A stretch of DNA of 45,737 nt from positions 1 to 45,737 of the forward strand of contig NZ_FOJQ01000019.1 of assembly GCF_900111795.1 (NCBI RefSeq), written 5' to 3'. Within the stretch, counting starts at the first letter, position 1, and each line of letters starts with the position of its first letter. The notes under the pieces were generated by a model. The model did no database searches, had not been told where the DNA came from, and was given only the letters and a program-made list of their open reading frames with translations. The position numbers and the translations under genes are program-made. The stretch is from Anoxybacillus pushchinoensis (GTDB lineage Bacteria; Bacillota; Bacilli; Bacillales; Anoxybacillaceae). This document shows, one piece after another, positions 1 to 8,286 of this stretch.

Positions 1-2
1 TT

Positions 3-194
3 TTTGGTCACAGTGAACAAGCTGTACATAATCAAGTGTACGTAGCCATGATAGTGTACTGTCTGAATGTTTTAGCTCAGTTGAACACGAATAGCGAACG
101 CAGTTACTTACAAATTAGTCGCTATTTGAAGGCTTCTTTGTGGAAATCCGCTCACATTTGGTTACGAAAAATCGAAGGAAACAGCGTCCCATAA
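3..194 (+). mobile_element. C-terminal end of an IS4-type transposase, cut by the window edge
   Basis: An open frame runs in from the left edge and stops at TAA 192-194, giving 63 residues. It includes LNTNSERSYLQISRYLKAS and ends with IWLRKIEGNSVP. This composition resembles the C-terminus of IS4-family DDE transposases; the assignment is from memory of the family. The catalytic domain lies outside the window, so I cannot say whether the full gene is intact. In the related Bacillus gene order other chromosomal genes precede argG, so this is inserted sequence. No terminal inverted repeat is clear between 195 and 350. Confidence 0.6.
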
Positions 195-353
195 AGGTTT
201 GCCAGTCGTTGTTGCACAAGTCATAGGTTATAGTAAAAAAATGGATGTCTACTACCCTCGCTTAGGTGTTTTCGTTTTTTCTCTAAAGTCCAGAAAAAAT
301 AAAACTGAAAATTCAGACATCATTTATGCGACGGTAGTGAATCAAAATAGTTA

Positions 354-382
354 TTGAAAAAAAGAAAAATAGCTGTTACATT
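354..382 (+). promoter_or_regulatory. Predicted sigma-A promoter of argGH
   Basis: TTGAAA (354-359) and TACATT (377-382) are separated by 17 bases, so transcription would begin near 389. This places the ARG-box-like sequence at 395-410 just downstream of the start, where a repressor would block initiation or early elongation. It is the only well-spaced hexamer pair I see between the transposase tail and argG. Confidence 0.55.
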
Positions 383-394
383 ATTAATATGCAA

Positions 395-410
395 AATGAA
401 TAAATATTAA
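395..410 (+). promoter_or_regulatory. ARG-box-like operator for an ArgR/AhrC repressor
   Basis: AATGAATAAATATTAA resembles the half-symmetric ARG box (ATGAATAAAAATTCA-type) bound by ArgR/AhrC in Bacillus. It lies just downstream of the predicted argG promoter. Arginine-dependent repression of argGH is established for Bacillus; binding here is inferred from similarity and position. Confidence 0.5.
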
Positions 411-446
411 GTTGTTAGTATTTTTATTCTTTAAGGAGGAACGATC

Positions 447-1655
447 ATGGCAAATCCAAAAGTAGTGCTCGCTTATTCTGGGGGATTAGATACATCGGTA
501 GCGATTAAATGGCTACAAGAACAAGGATATGATGTTGTTGCTTGTTGCTTAGATGTGGGTGAAGGAAAAGACTTAGAATTTGTAAAAGAAAAAGCGCTAA
601 AAGTTGGTGCTGTCAAGTCATATATGATTGACGCAAAAGAAGAATTTGCGAATGAATATGCGCTTATTGCTTTGCAGGCTCATGCCCTTTACGAAGGAAA
701 ATATCCGCTCGTCTCTGCGTTGTCCCGTCCGTTAATTTCAAAGAAGCTCGTTGAAATTGCTGAACTAGAAGGTGCTGTTGCTGTTGCGCACGGCTGTACC
801 GGAAAAGGAAATGACCAAGTGCGCTTTGAAGTATCGATTCAAGCATTAAATCCGAATTTAAAAGTCATTGCACCTGTTCGTGAATGGAAATGGTCGCGCG
901 AAGAAGAAATTGAATATGCGAAAAAACATAACATTCCGATTCCGATTGACTTAGATAGCCCGTTCTCGATCGATCAAAACTTATGGGGAAGAAGTAACGA
1001 GTGCGGCATTTTAGAAGATCCATGGGCAGCGCCGCCAGAAGAGGCGTATGAATTGACAGCTTCACTTGAACATACACCGAATGAACCGGATATTATCGAA
1101 ATTGGTTTCGAGCAAGGAGTACCAAAAACGATTAATGGAAAGGCGTACCCGCTTGCAGCGCTTATTCTTGAGCTTAATGCGTTAGCTGGAAAACATGGCG
1201 TCGGCCGCATCGACCATGTGGAAAATCGACTTGTGGGCATTAAATCGCGCGAAGTATATGAATGTCCAGGAGCGATAACGCTCATAAAAGCACATAAAGA
1301 GCTAGAAGACTTAACGCTTGTGAAAGAAGTCGCCCATTTTAAACCAGTCATTGAACAAAAAATAGCGGAAGTCATTTACAACGGCCTTTGGTTTTCACCA
1401 TTAAAAGATGCGCTCGTCGCTTTCTTAAAAGAGACACAAAAAAATGTAACAGGTGTTGTACGTGTGAAATTATTTAAAGGTCATGCGATTGTAGAAGGAC
1501 GGAAATCGCCGTTTTCGTTATACGATGAAAAACTAGCAACATATACGTCAGAAGACCAATTTGACCATCAAGCAGCAGTCGGATTTATTTCTTTATTTGG
1601 CTTGCCTACGAAAGTATATAGCATCGTCAATAGCCAAAAGAAGGTGAACGTGTGA
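447..1655 (+). CDS. argG: Argininosuccinate synthase
   Basis: This enzyme condenses citrulline and aspartate with ATP to argininosuccinate, the penultimate step of cytosolic arginine synthesis. The 402-residue product has the usual family length. The N-terminal ATP-pyrophosphatase signature AYSGGLDTS is at residues 9-17, and the citrulline/aspartate-binding segments include [16 protein letters not shown] 447 follows a strong Shine-Dalgarno, AAGGAGGA (433-440), at 6-nt spacing. The stop overlaps the argH start by four bases (GTGA), so the two are almost certainly co-transcribed and translationally coupled. An ARG-box-like operator upstream suggests arginine repression. I see no truncation or missing motif. 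Confidence 0.97.
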   Translation: MANPKVVLAYSGGLDTSVAIKWLQEQGYDVVACCLDVGEGKDLEFVKEKALKVGAVKSYMIDAKEEFANEYALIALQAHALYEGKYPLVSALSRPLISKKLVEIAELEGAVAVAHGCTGKGNDQVRFEVSIQALNPNLKVIAPVREWKWSREEEIEYAKKHNIPIPIDLDSPFSIDQNLWGRSNECGILEDPWAAPPEEAYELTASLEHTPNEPDIIEIGFEQGVPKTINGKAYPLAALILELNALAGKHGVGRIDHVENRLVGIKSREVYECPGAITLIKAHKELEDLTLVKEVAHFKPVIEQKIAEVIYNGLWFSPLKDALVAFLKETQKNVTGVVRVKLFKGHAIVEGRKSPFSLYDEKLATYTSEDQFDHQAAVGFISLFGLPTKVYSIVNSQKKVNV

Positions 1656-3028
1656 AAAAGTTATGGGGTGGACGATTTACAAAAACAGCTGCACAATGGG
1701 TCGATGACTTCGGAGCATCGATCCATTTTGATCAACAGCTCGTTGAAGAAGATATAGAAGGAAGCATCGCCCATGTGACGATGCTCGGCGAGTGCGGTAT
1801 TTTACCGAAAGAAGATGTCGAGACGATTAAAAAAGGATTAACCAAGTTATTAGAGAAAGCGAAAAACGGAGAACTTTCCTTTTCTGTTGCCTATGAAGAT
1901 ATCCATTTAAACATTGAAAAAATGTTAATTGATGAAATTGGTCCAGTTGGAGGAAAGCTTCATACTGGAAGAAGTCGAAACGACCAAGTCGCGACAGATA
2001 TGCATTTATATTTGCGAAAACGAGTGATGGAGATTATTGAACTTATTCGTCAATTGCAACGTGTGCTTGTCGAAAAAGCAGAACAACATATCGAAACGCT
2101 TATTCCGGGTTACACACACTTGCAACGGGCGCAGCCGATTTCGTTTGCCCATCATCTCATGGCGTACGTATGGATGTTTGAACGCGACCGTGAACGGTTT
2201 ACAGAGTCGTTAAAGCGCATTAACAAATCGCCACTCGGTGCTGGAGCGCTCGCAGGGACGACGTTTCCGATTGATCGCCACTTGACCGCCAAGCTTCTTA
2301 GTTTTGACAGCATCTATGAAAATAGCTTAGATGCGGTGAGCGACCGGGACTTTATTATTGAATTTTTAAGTCATAGTTCTATGTTGATGATGCATTTATC
2401 CCGTTTTTGTGAAGAACTTATTCTTTGGTCGAGTGAAGAGTTCAAGTTTATTGAAATAGATGATACGTTTGCGACAGGAAGCAGCATTATGCCGCAAAAG
2501 AAAAATCCAGATATGGCTGAACTTATTCGTGGAAAAACGGGGCGGGTGTATGGTCACCTTATCGCGTTGTTGACCGTCATGAAAGGGTTGCCGCTCGCTT
2601 ACAATAAAGACATGCAAGAAGATAAGGAAGGAATGTTTGATACTGTTCAGACGGTGATCGGTAGCTTAAAAATTTTTGCGGGTATGATTGAAACGATGAC
2701 CGTTCGTGTAGACGTGATGGAAAAAGCGACGAAACAAGATTTTTCAAATGCGACGGAACTAGCAGACTATTTAGCAAAAAAGGGCGTGCCGTTTCGCGAG
2801 GCGCACGAAATCGTTGGGAAGCTTGTGCTTACATGTTTAGAGCGAGGAATATTTTTAATGGATTTGCCGCTTGATGTATATCGCCAAGCTTCGCCTTTAT
2901 TTGAAGAAGATATTTATGAAGCGCTTGATCCGCACAATGCAGTGAATCGCCGCACGAGCGCGGGGGGCACAGGATTTACAGAAGTGAAAAAAGCAATTGA
3001 AAAAGTAAAACAAATGTTAGAGGCATAA
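1652..3028 (+). CDS. argH: Argininosuccinate lyase
   Basis: This lyase splits argininosuccinate into arginine and fumarate, the last step of arginine synthesis, as a cytosolic homotetramer. The 458-residue product carries the fumarase/lyase superfamily signature [11 protein letters not shown] in its middle, the TGRSRNDQ segment near the N-terminus and the HTHLQ-like motif YTHLQRAQP. The start is GTG 1652 inside the argG stop (GTGA overlap). AGAAGGTG just upstream within argG serves as the ribosome site, so translation is coupled to argG. The gene ends in a perfect 13-bp hairpin shared with the convergent stress-protein gene. Confidence 0.97.
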   Translation: MKKLWGGRFTKTAAQWVDDFGASIHFDQQLVEEDIEGSIAHVTMLGECGILPKEDVETIKKGLTKLLEKAKNGELSFSVAYEDIHLNIEKMLIDEIGPVGGKLHTGRSRNDQVATDMHLYLRKRVMEIIELIRQLQRVLVEKAEQHIETLIPGYTHLQRAQPISFAHHLMAYVWMFERDRERFTESLKRINKSPLGAGALAGTTFPIDRHLTAKLLSFDSIYENSLDAVSDRDFIIEFLSHSSMLMMHLSRFCEELILWSSEEFKFIEIDDTFATGSSIMPQKKNPDMAELIRGKTGRVYGHLIALLTVMKGLPLAYNKDMQEDKEGMFDTVQTVIGSLKIFAGMIETMTVRVDVMEKATKQDFSNATELADYLAKKGVPFREAHEIVGKLVLTCLERGIFLMDLPLDVYRQASPLFEEDIYEALDPHNAVNRRTSAGGTGFTEVKKAIEKVKQMLEA

Positions 3029-3049
3029 AAGCAAACGCTTTTATGCCTC
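3020..3049. terminator. Bidirectional terminator between argH and the convergent usp gene
   Basis: GAGGCATAAAAGC (3020-3032) and GCTTTTATGCCTC (3037-3049) form a perfect 13-bp stem with a 4-base loop. The stem overlaps the stop codons of both convergent genes. The flanking T-tract is only moderate (TGTTTGTTC). Confidence 0.7.
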
Positions 3050-3493
3050 TGTTTGTTCAGGTGTGCGTACGACAAGCACGTCGCATTTAGCGTATCGTGT
3101 AATATGTTCAGAAACGCTTCCGATGAAAAATCGTTCAACTGCGCTCATTCCTGTTGCGCCGCAAACGATTAAATCAACTTCATACTTTGGAGCAACTTCT
3201 TTGGAAATTTTCACTTTTGGGGAACCGTATTCGATGTCTGTGACGACTTCTTTCACTCCTGCATCGATCGCCTGTTTTTCGTATGATTGCAATAATTCTT
3301 TCGCAAACTTTTCCGCTCGCTCGGCAACTGTACGATCGTATGCTTCGATCGTTGCGAACGAACGAACGTCGATAATGTGTGAAAGAACAAGTGAAGCATC
3401 GTTTCGTTTGGCGATTTCAATCGCTTTTTTAAACGCCCATTCCGCTTCTTTTGAGCCATCGACGGCGACTAAAATCTTTTTGTACTTGTACAT
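3041..3493 (-). CDS. Universal stress protein, UspA family
   Basis: A 150-residue cytosolic protein of the UspA fold, typical in length. It begins MYKYKKILVAVDGS, the usual first beta strand and nucleotide-loop start, and ends with the ATP-binding pattern GATGMSAVERFFIGSVSE followed by the final strand CDVLVVRT. I chose ATG 3493 because GGGGG (3501-3505) lies 7 nt upstream; an alternative ATG six bases earlier would leave almost no spacing. The long upstream extension of the frame lacks a ribosome site. UspA proteins bind ATP and accumulate in stress or stationary phase; the partner here is unknown. It converges on argH and shares its terminator. Confidence 0.9.
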   Translation of the reverse strand: MYKYKKILVAVDGSKEAEWAFKKAIEIAKRNDASLVLSHIIDVRSFATIEAYDRTVAERAEKFAKELLQSYEKQAIDAGVKEVVTDIEYGSPKVKISKEVAPKYEVDLIVCGATGMSAVERFFIGSVSEHITRYAKCDVLVVRTPEQTEA

Positions 3494-3601
3494 AGCCATT
3501 CCCCCAATAAAAAAATTTTCCTTCCAATTCAAGTATATCATTTTTTGTAAAACAAACACTACGTATTGTCGAAAAATTTATGACAAAAGGAGTGAATATT
3601 G

Positions 3602-3730
3602 ATGCGAGAAAAAGAGCAAAAAGAACAGCTTTATTACGATGAAGAAGAGATCGCGCAAGTGACTGAACAAATTACAGACGCATACATTAGCGGCGTCATT
3701 GAACAGGACGATAAACAAAAGAGACGATAA
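3602..3730 (+). CDS. Small charged protein of unknown function, 42 aa
   Basis: I do not recognise this gene. A 42-codon frame starts at ATG 3602, 9 nt after a clear AAGGAG (3587-3592), and stops at 3730. It is highly charged: an N-terminal MREKEQKEQ segment, an acidic centre (YYDEEEIAQVTEQITDAYI), and a basic end KQKRR. It has no cysteines and no membrane segment, and the middle looks amphipathic. A 14-bp stem terminator overlaps its stop, so it looks like a complete monocistronic gene, divergent from the usp gene. The strong ribosome site and own terminator argue that it is real. Confidence 0.65.
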   Translation: MREKEQKEQLYYDEEEIAQVTEQITDAYISGVIEQDDKQKRR

Positions 3731-3747
3731 TGCCTCTTTTGTTTATC
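3710..3747 (+). terminator. Terminator of the 42-aa gene
   Basis: GATAAACAAAAGAG (3710-3723) pairs perfectly with CTCTTTTGTTTATC (3734-3747) over 14 bp with a 10-base loop. The right arm itself supplies the T-rich segment. It overlaps the stop codon at 3728-3730. Confidence 0.65.
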
Positions 3748-3830
3748 GCTATGATCGAGCATAAAATGTGTTTTCCTCCGTCAGTTTGTAGTACGATAAA
3801 CGTAGCAAAGCATGGATGGAGGGATAATTA

Positions 3831-4592
3831 GTGAGGCATGCGATTGTAACGGCAGGAACGAAAGGGCTCGGAAAAAAAGTGACGGAACGTTTTTTGGAAA
3901 AAGGATGCGCTGTTACCGTCCATTATCGAAGCGACATTCAGGCTGTTGAATCGTTAAAAGAAGCATATCGCCATTGTGAAGACCGACTTCATTTCGTACA
4001 AGGCGATGTGACGAAAAAAGAAGATTTAGTTCGTCTTGTAAATGAAGCGTTCGCGAAGTTTGGCCGCATCGATTATTTAATTCATAATGCGGGTCCTTAC
4101 ATATTTGAGCGGAAAAAGTTGGCGGATTATACGGATAACGAATGGTATGAGATGATTGAAGGGAATTTAAGTGCGATGTTTCATTTGTTTAAACAAGTTG
4201 TTCCGATTATGCGCGCTCAACATTTTGGTCGCATCGTAACATACGGTTTTCAAGGGGCGGACCATGCGCCAGGGTGGATGTATCGCTCAGCGTTTAGTGC
4301 AGCCAAAGTTGGACTTGTATCATTAACAAAAACGATCGCTTTTGAGGAAGCAGAGCATGGCATTACAGCGAATATGGTTTGTCCAGGAAATATTATTGGA
4401 GAAATGAAAGAAGCAACGATTGCGTATGCTCGTCAACAGAAAGATGAGATGACCCCTATTGGTCGCTCGGGTACAGGGGAAGATATTGCACGTGTTGTTG
4501 AGTTTTTATGTGATGATTTTTCAGATATGATTACAGGAGCTGTGATTGAAGTAACGGGGGGGCTTGATGTTATTCATCGGTATCGGAAATAG
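3831..4592 (+). CDS. ytkK: Atypical short-chain dehydrogenase/reductase family protein (YtkK-like)
   Basis: A 253-residue Rossmann protein of the SDR family, matching Bacillus YtkK in position next to ytkL. Visible SDR features: nucleotide loop TAGTKGLGK (7-15), GDV (58-60), HNAG (85-88) and the post-catalytic CPGN (179-182). The catalytic segment is unusual. Where family members have YxxxK, this protein has FSAAK (155-159), and the preceding serine region reads TYGFQGAD (137-144) with no serine. The Tyr and Ser of the standard oxidoreductase triad therefore seem absent although the lysine remains. The start is GTG 3831, seven bases after GGAGGG. It may bind NAD(P) without standard redox catalysis; the substrate is unknown. 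Confidence 0.8.
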   Translation: MRHAIVTAGTKGLGKKVTERFLEKGCAVTVHYRSDIQAVESLKEAYRHCEDRLHFVQGDVTKKEDLVRLVNEAFAKFGRIDYLIHNAGPYIFERKKLADYTDNEWYEMIEGNLSAMFHLFKQVVPIMRAQHFGRIVTYGFQGADHAPGWMYRSAFSAAKVGLVSLTKTIAFEEAEHGITANMVCPGNIIGEMKEATIAYARQQKDEMTPIGRSGTGEDIARVVEFLCDDFSDMITGAVIEVTGGLDVIHRYRK

Positions 4593-4609
4593 GCCGCCAA
4601 CATGACAGC

Positions 4610-5701
4610 CTATACAATTTGTAGTTCTTTCGGATATGTTGTTAACGTGAGCGGTCCTTTTTCAGTCATATACATGTCATCTTCAATGCGTACGCCACCG
4701 ACAGATGGGACGTAAATGCCAGGTTCAATAGTAAATACCATCCCAGCTTGAAGAGGGGTCGTGTTTGATTCGTTCATCGAAGGGTATTCATGAACATCGA
4801 TGCCGAGTCCATGTCCGATGCGATGAGGAAAATACTCGCCATACCCTTCTCGTTCAATTCGCGAACGGGCAGCTTTGTCGATGCTTCCGATTGGAGCACC
4901 GATTTGGCAAGCGTCAATGGCAGCTCGTTGTGCTTGCAACACCGTATTGTATATACGTCTTTGTTCTTCTGTTGGCTGTCCAAGTACGACGGTGCGCGTA
5001 ATGTCGGAACAATAGCCATCAAGTACGACACCGAGATCAAATAAGACAAAATCGCCCGTTTGGATGCGATTCGTTCCTGGAACACCGTGAGGATGCGCGC
5101 TATTTGTTCCGGCAAGCACCATCGTGTCAAAAGCCATCGTTCGCACCCCTTTTCTTTTCAACTCATATTCAATTGTTGCGATGATTTCTAGTTCTGTTTT
5201 TCCTTCTTTTAGGGCACGGACGCCAACATCGACACCAAAATCAGCTAGCTCAGCTGCTTGACGGAGCTTTTGCAGCTCCTTTTCATCTTTTGTCATTCGT
5301 AATTCATGTAGCGTATCGGTCAAATCGAAAAACGATGCATGTAAAAAACATGTTTGAAGTCGTTCGAGGCGATTGACTGTTAAATGATTTTTTTCGATAC
5401 CGATACGCTCATTTTGTACATTTCGTTTACTTAACTCGTTGCTTAACATATGCCACGGATCGTGAACGTCGTCATAACTAACAATTCTATACGCCCACCC
5501 TGACTGTTTTGCTTGATTTGCATCCATTTCTGGACAAATAAGAAACGGTTCTTCATCTGGAAAAATGACAATGGCTAGCAGTCGTTCATGTGGGTTGCTG
5601 TAAAAGCCACTAAAATAAAAAACGTTTGCCGTTGATGTAATGAATGCCCATGAGCTATTCGTTTCTTTCAACTTTTGTTGAAGCTTACTTATTCGTTCCA
5701 T
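4610..5701 (-). CDS. M24-family metallopeptidase, Xaa-Pro dipeptidase type
   Basis: A 363-residue cytosolic peptidase of the creatinase/prolidase (M24) family. The N-terminal creatinase-like domain spans about 1-130 and the pita-bread catalytic domain about 140-363. All five expected metal ligands are visible: D222 (FDLG), D233 (CSDITRT), H297 (GHGLG), E326 (TIEPG) and E340 (RIEDD). Such enzymes remove an N-terminal residue preceding proline, usually with Mn or Co. I chose ATG 5701, 10 nt after AAGGA; an upstream GTG (5710) abuts that site. It is convergent with ytkK and divergent from ytkL. Whether it prefers dipeptides or longer peptides cannot be read from the sequence. Confidence 0.88.
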   Translation of the reverse strand: MERISKLQQKLKETNSSWAFITSTANVFYFSGFYSNPHERLLAIVIFPDEEPFLICPEMDANQAKQSGWAYRIVSYDDVHDPWHMLSNELSKRNVQNERIGIEKNHLTVNRLERLQTCFLHASFFDLTDTLHELRMTKDEKELQKLRQAAELADFGVDVGVRALKEGKTELEIIATIEYELKRKGVRTMAFDTMVLAGTNSAHPHGVPGTNRIQTGDFVLFDLGVVLDGYCSDITRTVVLGQPTEEQRRIYNTVLQAQRAAIDACQIGAPIGSIDKAARSRIEREGYGEYFPHRIGHGLGIDVHEYPSMNESNTTPLQAGMVFTIEPGIYVPSVGGVRIEDDMYMTEKGPLTLTTYPKELQIV

Positions 5702-5809
5702 CCTGTTCACATCCTTTCTTTTTCAGCTTATCATGAACAAAAAAAGAAGGAAATAGTGAACAAATGAAGAAACAAAATTATGTCAAAAACAAAGAAAGGA
5801 GCACGAAAT

Positions 5810-6487
5810 ATGAAAGTCACTTATCACGGACATTCTGTTGTTAAAATTGAGACGAGCGGAAAAACAATTTTCATTGATCCGTTTATTACAGGCAATCCGA
5901 CGACAGATTTAAAAGCGGAGGATGTTTACGTTGACGTTATTTTATTGACACACGGACATAATGATCACGTGGGCGATACGGTTGCATTAGCGAAAAAACA
6001 CGATGCTCTTGTCATTGCTCCTTATGAATTAGCCACGTATTTAGGATGGAAAGGTGTTCGCGTTCACCCAATGCACATCGGTGGATCGTTTTCTTTTGAT
6101 TTTGGGAAAATAAAACTGACGCAAGCGTTTCATGGCTCAAGCTATGTAGAAGAAAACGAAACGATCGTTTATACAGGAATGCCAAGCGGTATTTTGTTTA
6201 GCGCGGAAGGAAAGACGATTTACCATGCGGGGGATACAGCGTTATTTTCTGATATGAAGCTCATCGGGGAAATGAATGATATTGATGTTGCCTTTTTACC
6301 AATTGGCGATAATTTTACGATGGGACCAGAGGATGCGGCAGTTGCGGCGAGATGGTTAAAAGCGAAAACAGTTGTGCCGATTCATTACAATACATTCCCG
6401 GTCATTCAACAAGATCCGCAACGATTTGTGAAGATGATTGATGGTGTGGGGCGCGTATTGCATGTTGGCGAAAGTATCGAGCTGTAA
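5810..6487 (+). CDS. ytkL: Metal-dependent hydrolase of the UPF0173 (YtkL) family
   Basis: A 225-residue metallo-beta-lactamase-fold protein. The metal-binding HxHxDH signature is HGHNDH (48-53), followed by a downstream HAGDT aspartate motif and a late PIHYNTF histidine, as in the UPF0173 family. ATG 5810 is chosen over an upstream in-frame ATG because AAAGGAG (5795-5801) sits 8 nt before it. The protein has no signal peptide and should be cytosolic. The natural substrate of this family is not established. Its placement between the peptidase and ytoI matches Bacillus synteny. Confidence 0.9.
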   Translation: MKVTYHGHSVVKIETSGKTIFIDPFITGNPTTDLKAEDVYVDVILLTHGHNDHVGDTVALAKKHDALVIAPYELATYLGWKGVRVHPMHIGGSFSFDFGKIKLTQAFHGSSYVEENETIVYTGMPSGILFSAEGKTIYHAGDTALFSDMKLIGEMNDIDVAFLPIGDNFTMGPEDAAVAARWLKAKTVVPIHYNTFPVIQQDPQRFVKMIDGVGRVLHVGESIEL

Positions 6488-6561
6488 AAACGCTCATTGA
6501 ATGCGGTCAAGCACACCCTTATAATAAAAAGTAACAAACTGTCGAAAAAGGGTGGGGCAAC

Positions 6562-7872
6562 TTGACGATTACGAAGCACGAACAAATTTTACAGTATATC
6601 GAAACATTACCAGTTGGGGAAAAAATATCTGTTCGCCAAATTGCGAAAGAAATGGGAGTAAGCGAAGGAACAGCATATCGTGCTATAAAAGACGCCGAAA
6701 CAAAAGGATACGTCAGTACGATTGAGCGCGTCGGAACGATTCGAATTGAACAAAAAAAGAAAGAAAATATCGAAAAGCTAACGTATGCGGAAGTTGTCAA
6801 TATCGTTGACGGGCAAGTGCTTGGGGGAAAAGAAGGATTACATAAAACGTTAAATAAATTTGTGATCGGTGCGATGAAGCTTGAAGCAATGATGCGATAT
6901 ACAGGCGCGGGGAATTTATTGATCGTCGGCAATCGGACGAAAGCGCACGAACTAGCGATTGAAGCGGGCGCAGGCGTTTTGATTACAGGTGGTTTTGATA
7001 CGGAAGAGCATGTGAAAAAATTAGCGGATGAGCGGAAATTGCCAATTATTTCAACAAGTTATGATACGTTTACAGTTGCGACGATGATTAACCGAGCCAT
7101 TTATGATCAGCTCATTAAAAAGGAAATTGTTCTCGTCGAAGATATTTTGACGCCATTTGAAAAAACAGCATATTTGTATGTAACAGATCAAGTAGAACGG
7201 TGGTACGAGCTAAATCGAGAGACGAAACATAGTCGCTTTCCTGTAATTGATCAACAATTAAAAGTGCAAGGTATTGTGACAGCAAAAGATATTATGGGTT
7301 ACGAGCGTGATGTGCCGATTGAAAAAGTAATGACGAAACATCCGATTACAGTAAGCGGAAAAACGTCTGTCGCTTCCGCTTCGCATATGATGGTGTGGGA
7401 AGGAATTGAAGTATTGCCCGTTGTTGATGAATACAATCGGTTACAAGGAATCATTAGCCGACAAGATGTATTAAAAGCATTGCAACTCGCACAACGCCAG
7501 CCACAAGTCGGTGAGACGATCGATGATATTGTCACTACCCAGTTTTTAACCGAAACGGTTGACGGTGTTTTTCGCTGCAACATTACTCCGCAAATGACAA
7601 ACCATTTAGGGACGTTATCGTACGGGGTGTTTACAACTATTGTGACCGAGGCGGCAACGAGGGCTCTTCGCCTACATAAGCGTGGAGACCTTGTTGTCGA
7701 AAACATTACAATTTATTTTATTAAACCTGTACAAATTGATACGGTCATCGATATTAAGCCAAAATTATTAGAAATCGGTCGTAAGTTTGGAAAGGTGGAC
7801 GTCGAAGTATTTAATGAAGGAACGCTTGTCGGAAAGGCGTTAATGATGTGTCAATTACTTGAACGACAATAG
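6562..7872 (+). CDS. ytoI: Multidomain regulator-like protein: winged helix, DRTGG, two CBS, hotdog (YtoI)
   Basis: A 436-residue protein with four modules. Residues 5-62 form a winged helix-turn-helix (QIAKEMGVSEGTAYRAIKDA). Residues about 75-185 form a DRTGG domain (ITGGFDT at 141-147). Residues 193-310 form a pair of CBS domains that usually bind adenine nucleotides. Residues 318-433 form a hotdog/thioesterase-like domain. This layout is that of Bacillus YtoI. It suggests a nucleotide- or acyl-CoA-sensing DNA-binding protein, but its ligand and targets are unknown. The start is TTG 6562 after AGGGTGG; no ATG gives a complete winged helix. A 12-bp hairpin overlapping the stop is shared with convergent ytpI. 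Confidence 0.88.
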   Translation: MTITKHEQILQYIETLPVGEKISVRQIAKEMGVSEGTAYRAIKDAETKGYVSTIERVGTIRIEQKKKENIEKLTYAEVVNIVDGQVLGGKEGLHKTLNKFVIGAMKLEAMMRYTGAGNLLIVGNRTKAHELAIEAGAGVLITGGFDTEEHVKKLADERKLPIISTSYDTFTVATMINRAIYDQLIKKEIVLVEDILTPFEKTAYLYVTDQVERWYELNRETKHSRFPVIDQQLKVQGIVTAKDIMGYERDVPIEKVMTKHPITVSGKTSVASASHMMVWEGIEVLPVVDEYNRLQGIISRQDVLKALQLAQRQPQVGETIDDIVTTQFLTETVDGVFRCNITPQMTNHLGTLSYGVFTTIVTEAATRALRLHKRGDLVVENITIYFIKPVQIDTVIDIKPKLLEIGRKFGKVDVEVFNEGTLVGKALMMCQLLERQ

Positions 7873-7894
7873 GCTGCATGTAGCAGCCTATTGT
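7866..7894. terminator. Bidirectional terminator between ytoI and ytpI
   Basis: ACAATAGGCTGC (7866-7877) and GCAGCCTATTGT (7883-7894) form a perfect 12-bp stem with loop ATGTA. The stem overlaps the stop codon of ytoI and the end of the convergent ytpI. Confidence 0.7.
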
Positions 7895-8187
7895 GTCTCT
7901 TCCGCCTCTTTTACCGCAAGCGGAAAATAGTAGCGATGAGCGCGATAGCCTGACCATATGCTTCCCGCACCAACGAGGAGAAAAACAATGCCGACAATGA
8001 GCGAGACAGTTGAGCGATGAATGAGAAATTGGTTAATTGCAAAGAAAAATACAAACGAGCCGAGCGCTATGCTTGATTTAGCACTAATCCATTTCCGCTC
8101 CATCGGCTTTTTACTGCGAACATATTTGATTTTGTAATACAAATAAAACGACAATGAAAAGACGATAAGTATAACAAATATTGGCAT
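7888..8187 (-). CDS. ytpI: YtpI-family small membrane protein
   Basis: A 99-residue integral membrane protein matching YtpI in size and position. The first helix is at the N-terminus (MPIFVILIVFSLSFYLYY), followed by a basic cytosolic loop KIKYVRSKKPMERK. Two further hydrophobic segments follow, around 43-55 and 62-79. The C-terminus is hydrophilic (VKEAEETQ). ATG 8187 follows GGAGGG at 6-nt spacing. The function of YtpI is not established. It is transcribed divergently from nrnA. Confidence 0.82.
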   Translation of the reverse strand: MPIFVILIVFSLSFYLYYKIKYVRSKKPMERKWISAKSSIALGSFVFFFAINQFLIHRSTVSLIVGIVFLLVGAGSIWSGYRAHRYYFPLAVKEAEETQ

Positions 8188-8286
8188 ATCTAACCCTCCG
8201 ACATAAAAAGTTGTTGCGTGATTATTTTACATCTTTTCGAATCATAATAAAATATGTTTTAATGGAGAAAAAAAGGGAGAAGCGCT

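Noticed and set aside
130-357. An open frame in another phase over the transposase tail and argG leader
   Set aside because: It has no ribosome site, starts after an in-frame stop and overlaps the better-supported transposase frame and the argG promoter.
974-1375. A 133-codon antisense frame inside argG and similar long frames opposite other genes
   Set aside because: These are reverse-strand shadows of strongly conserved genes without ribosome sites or recognisable products.
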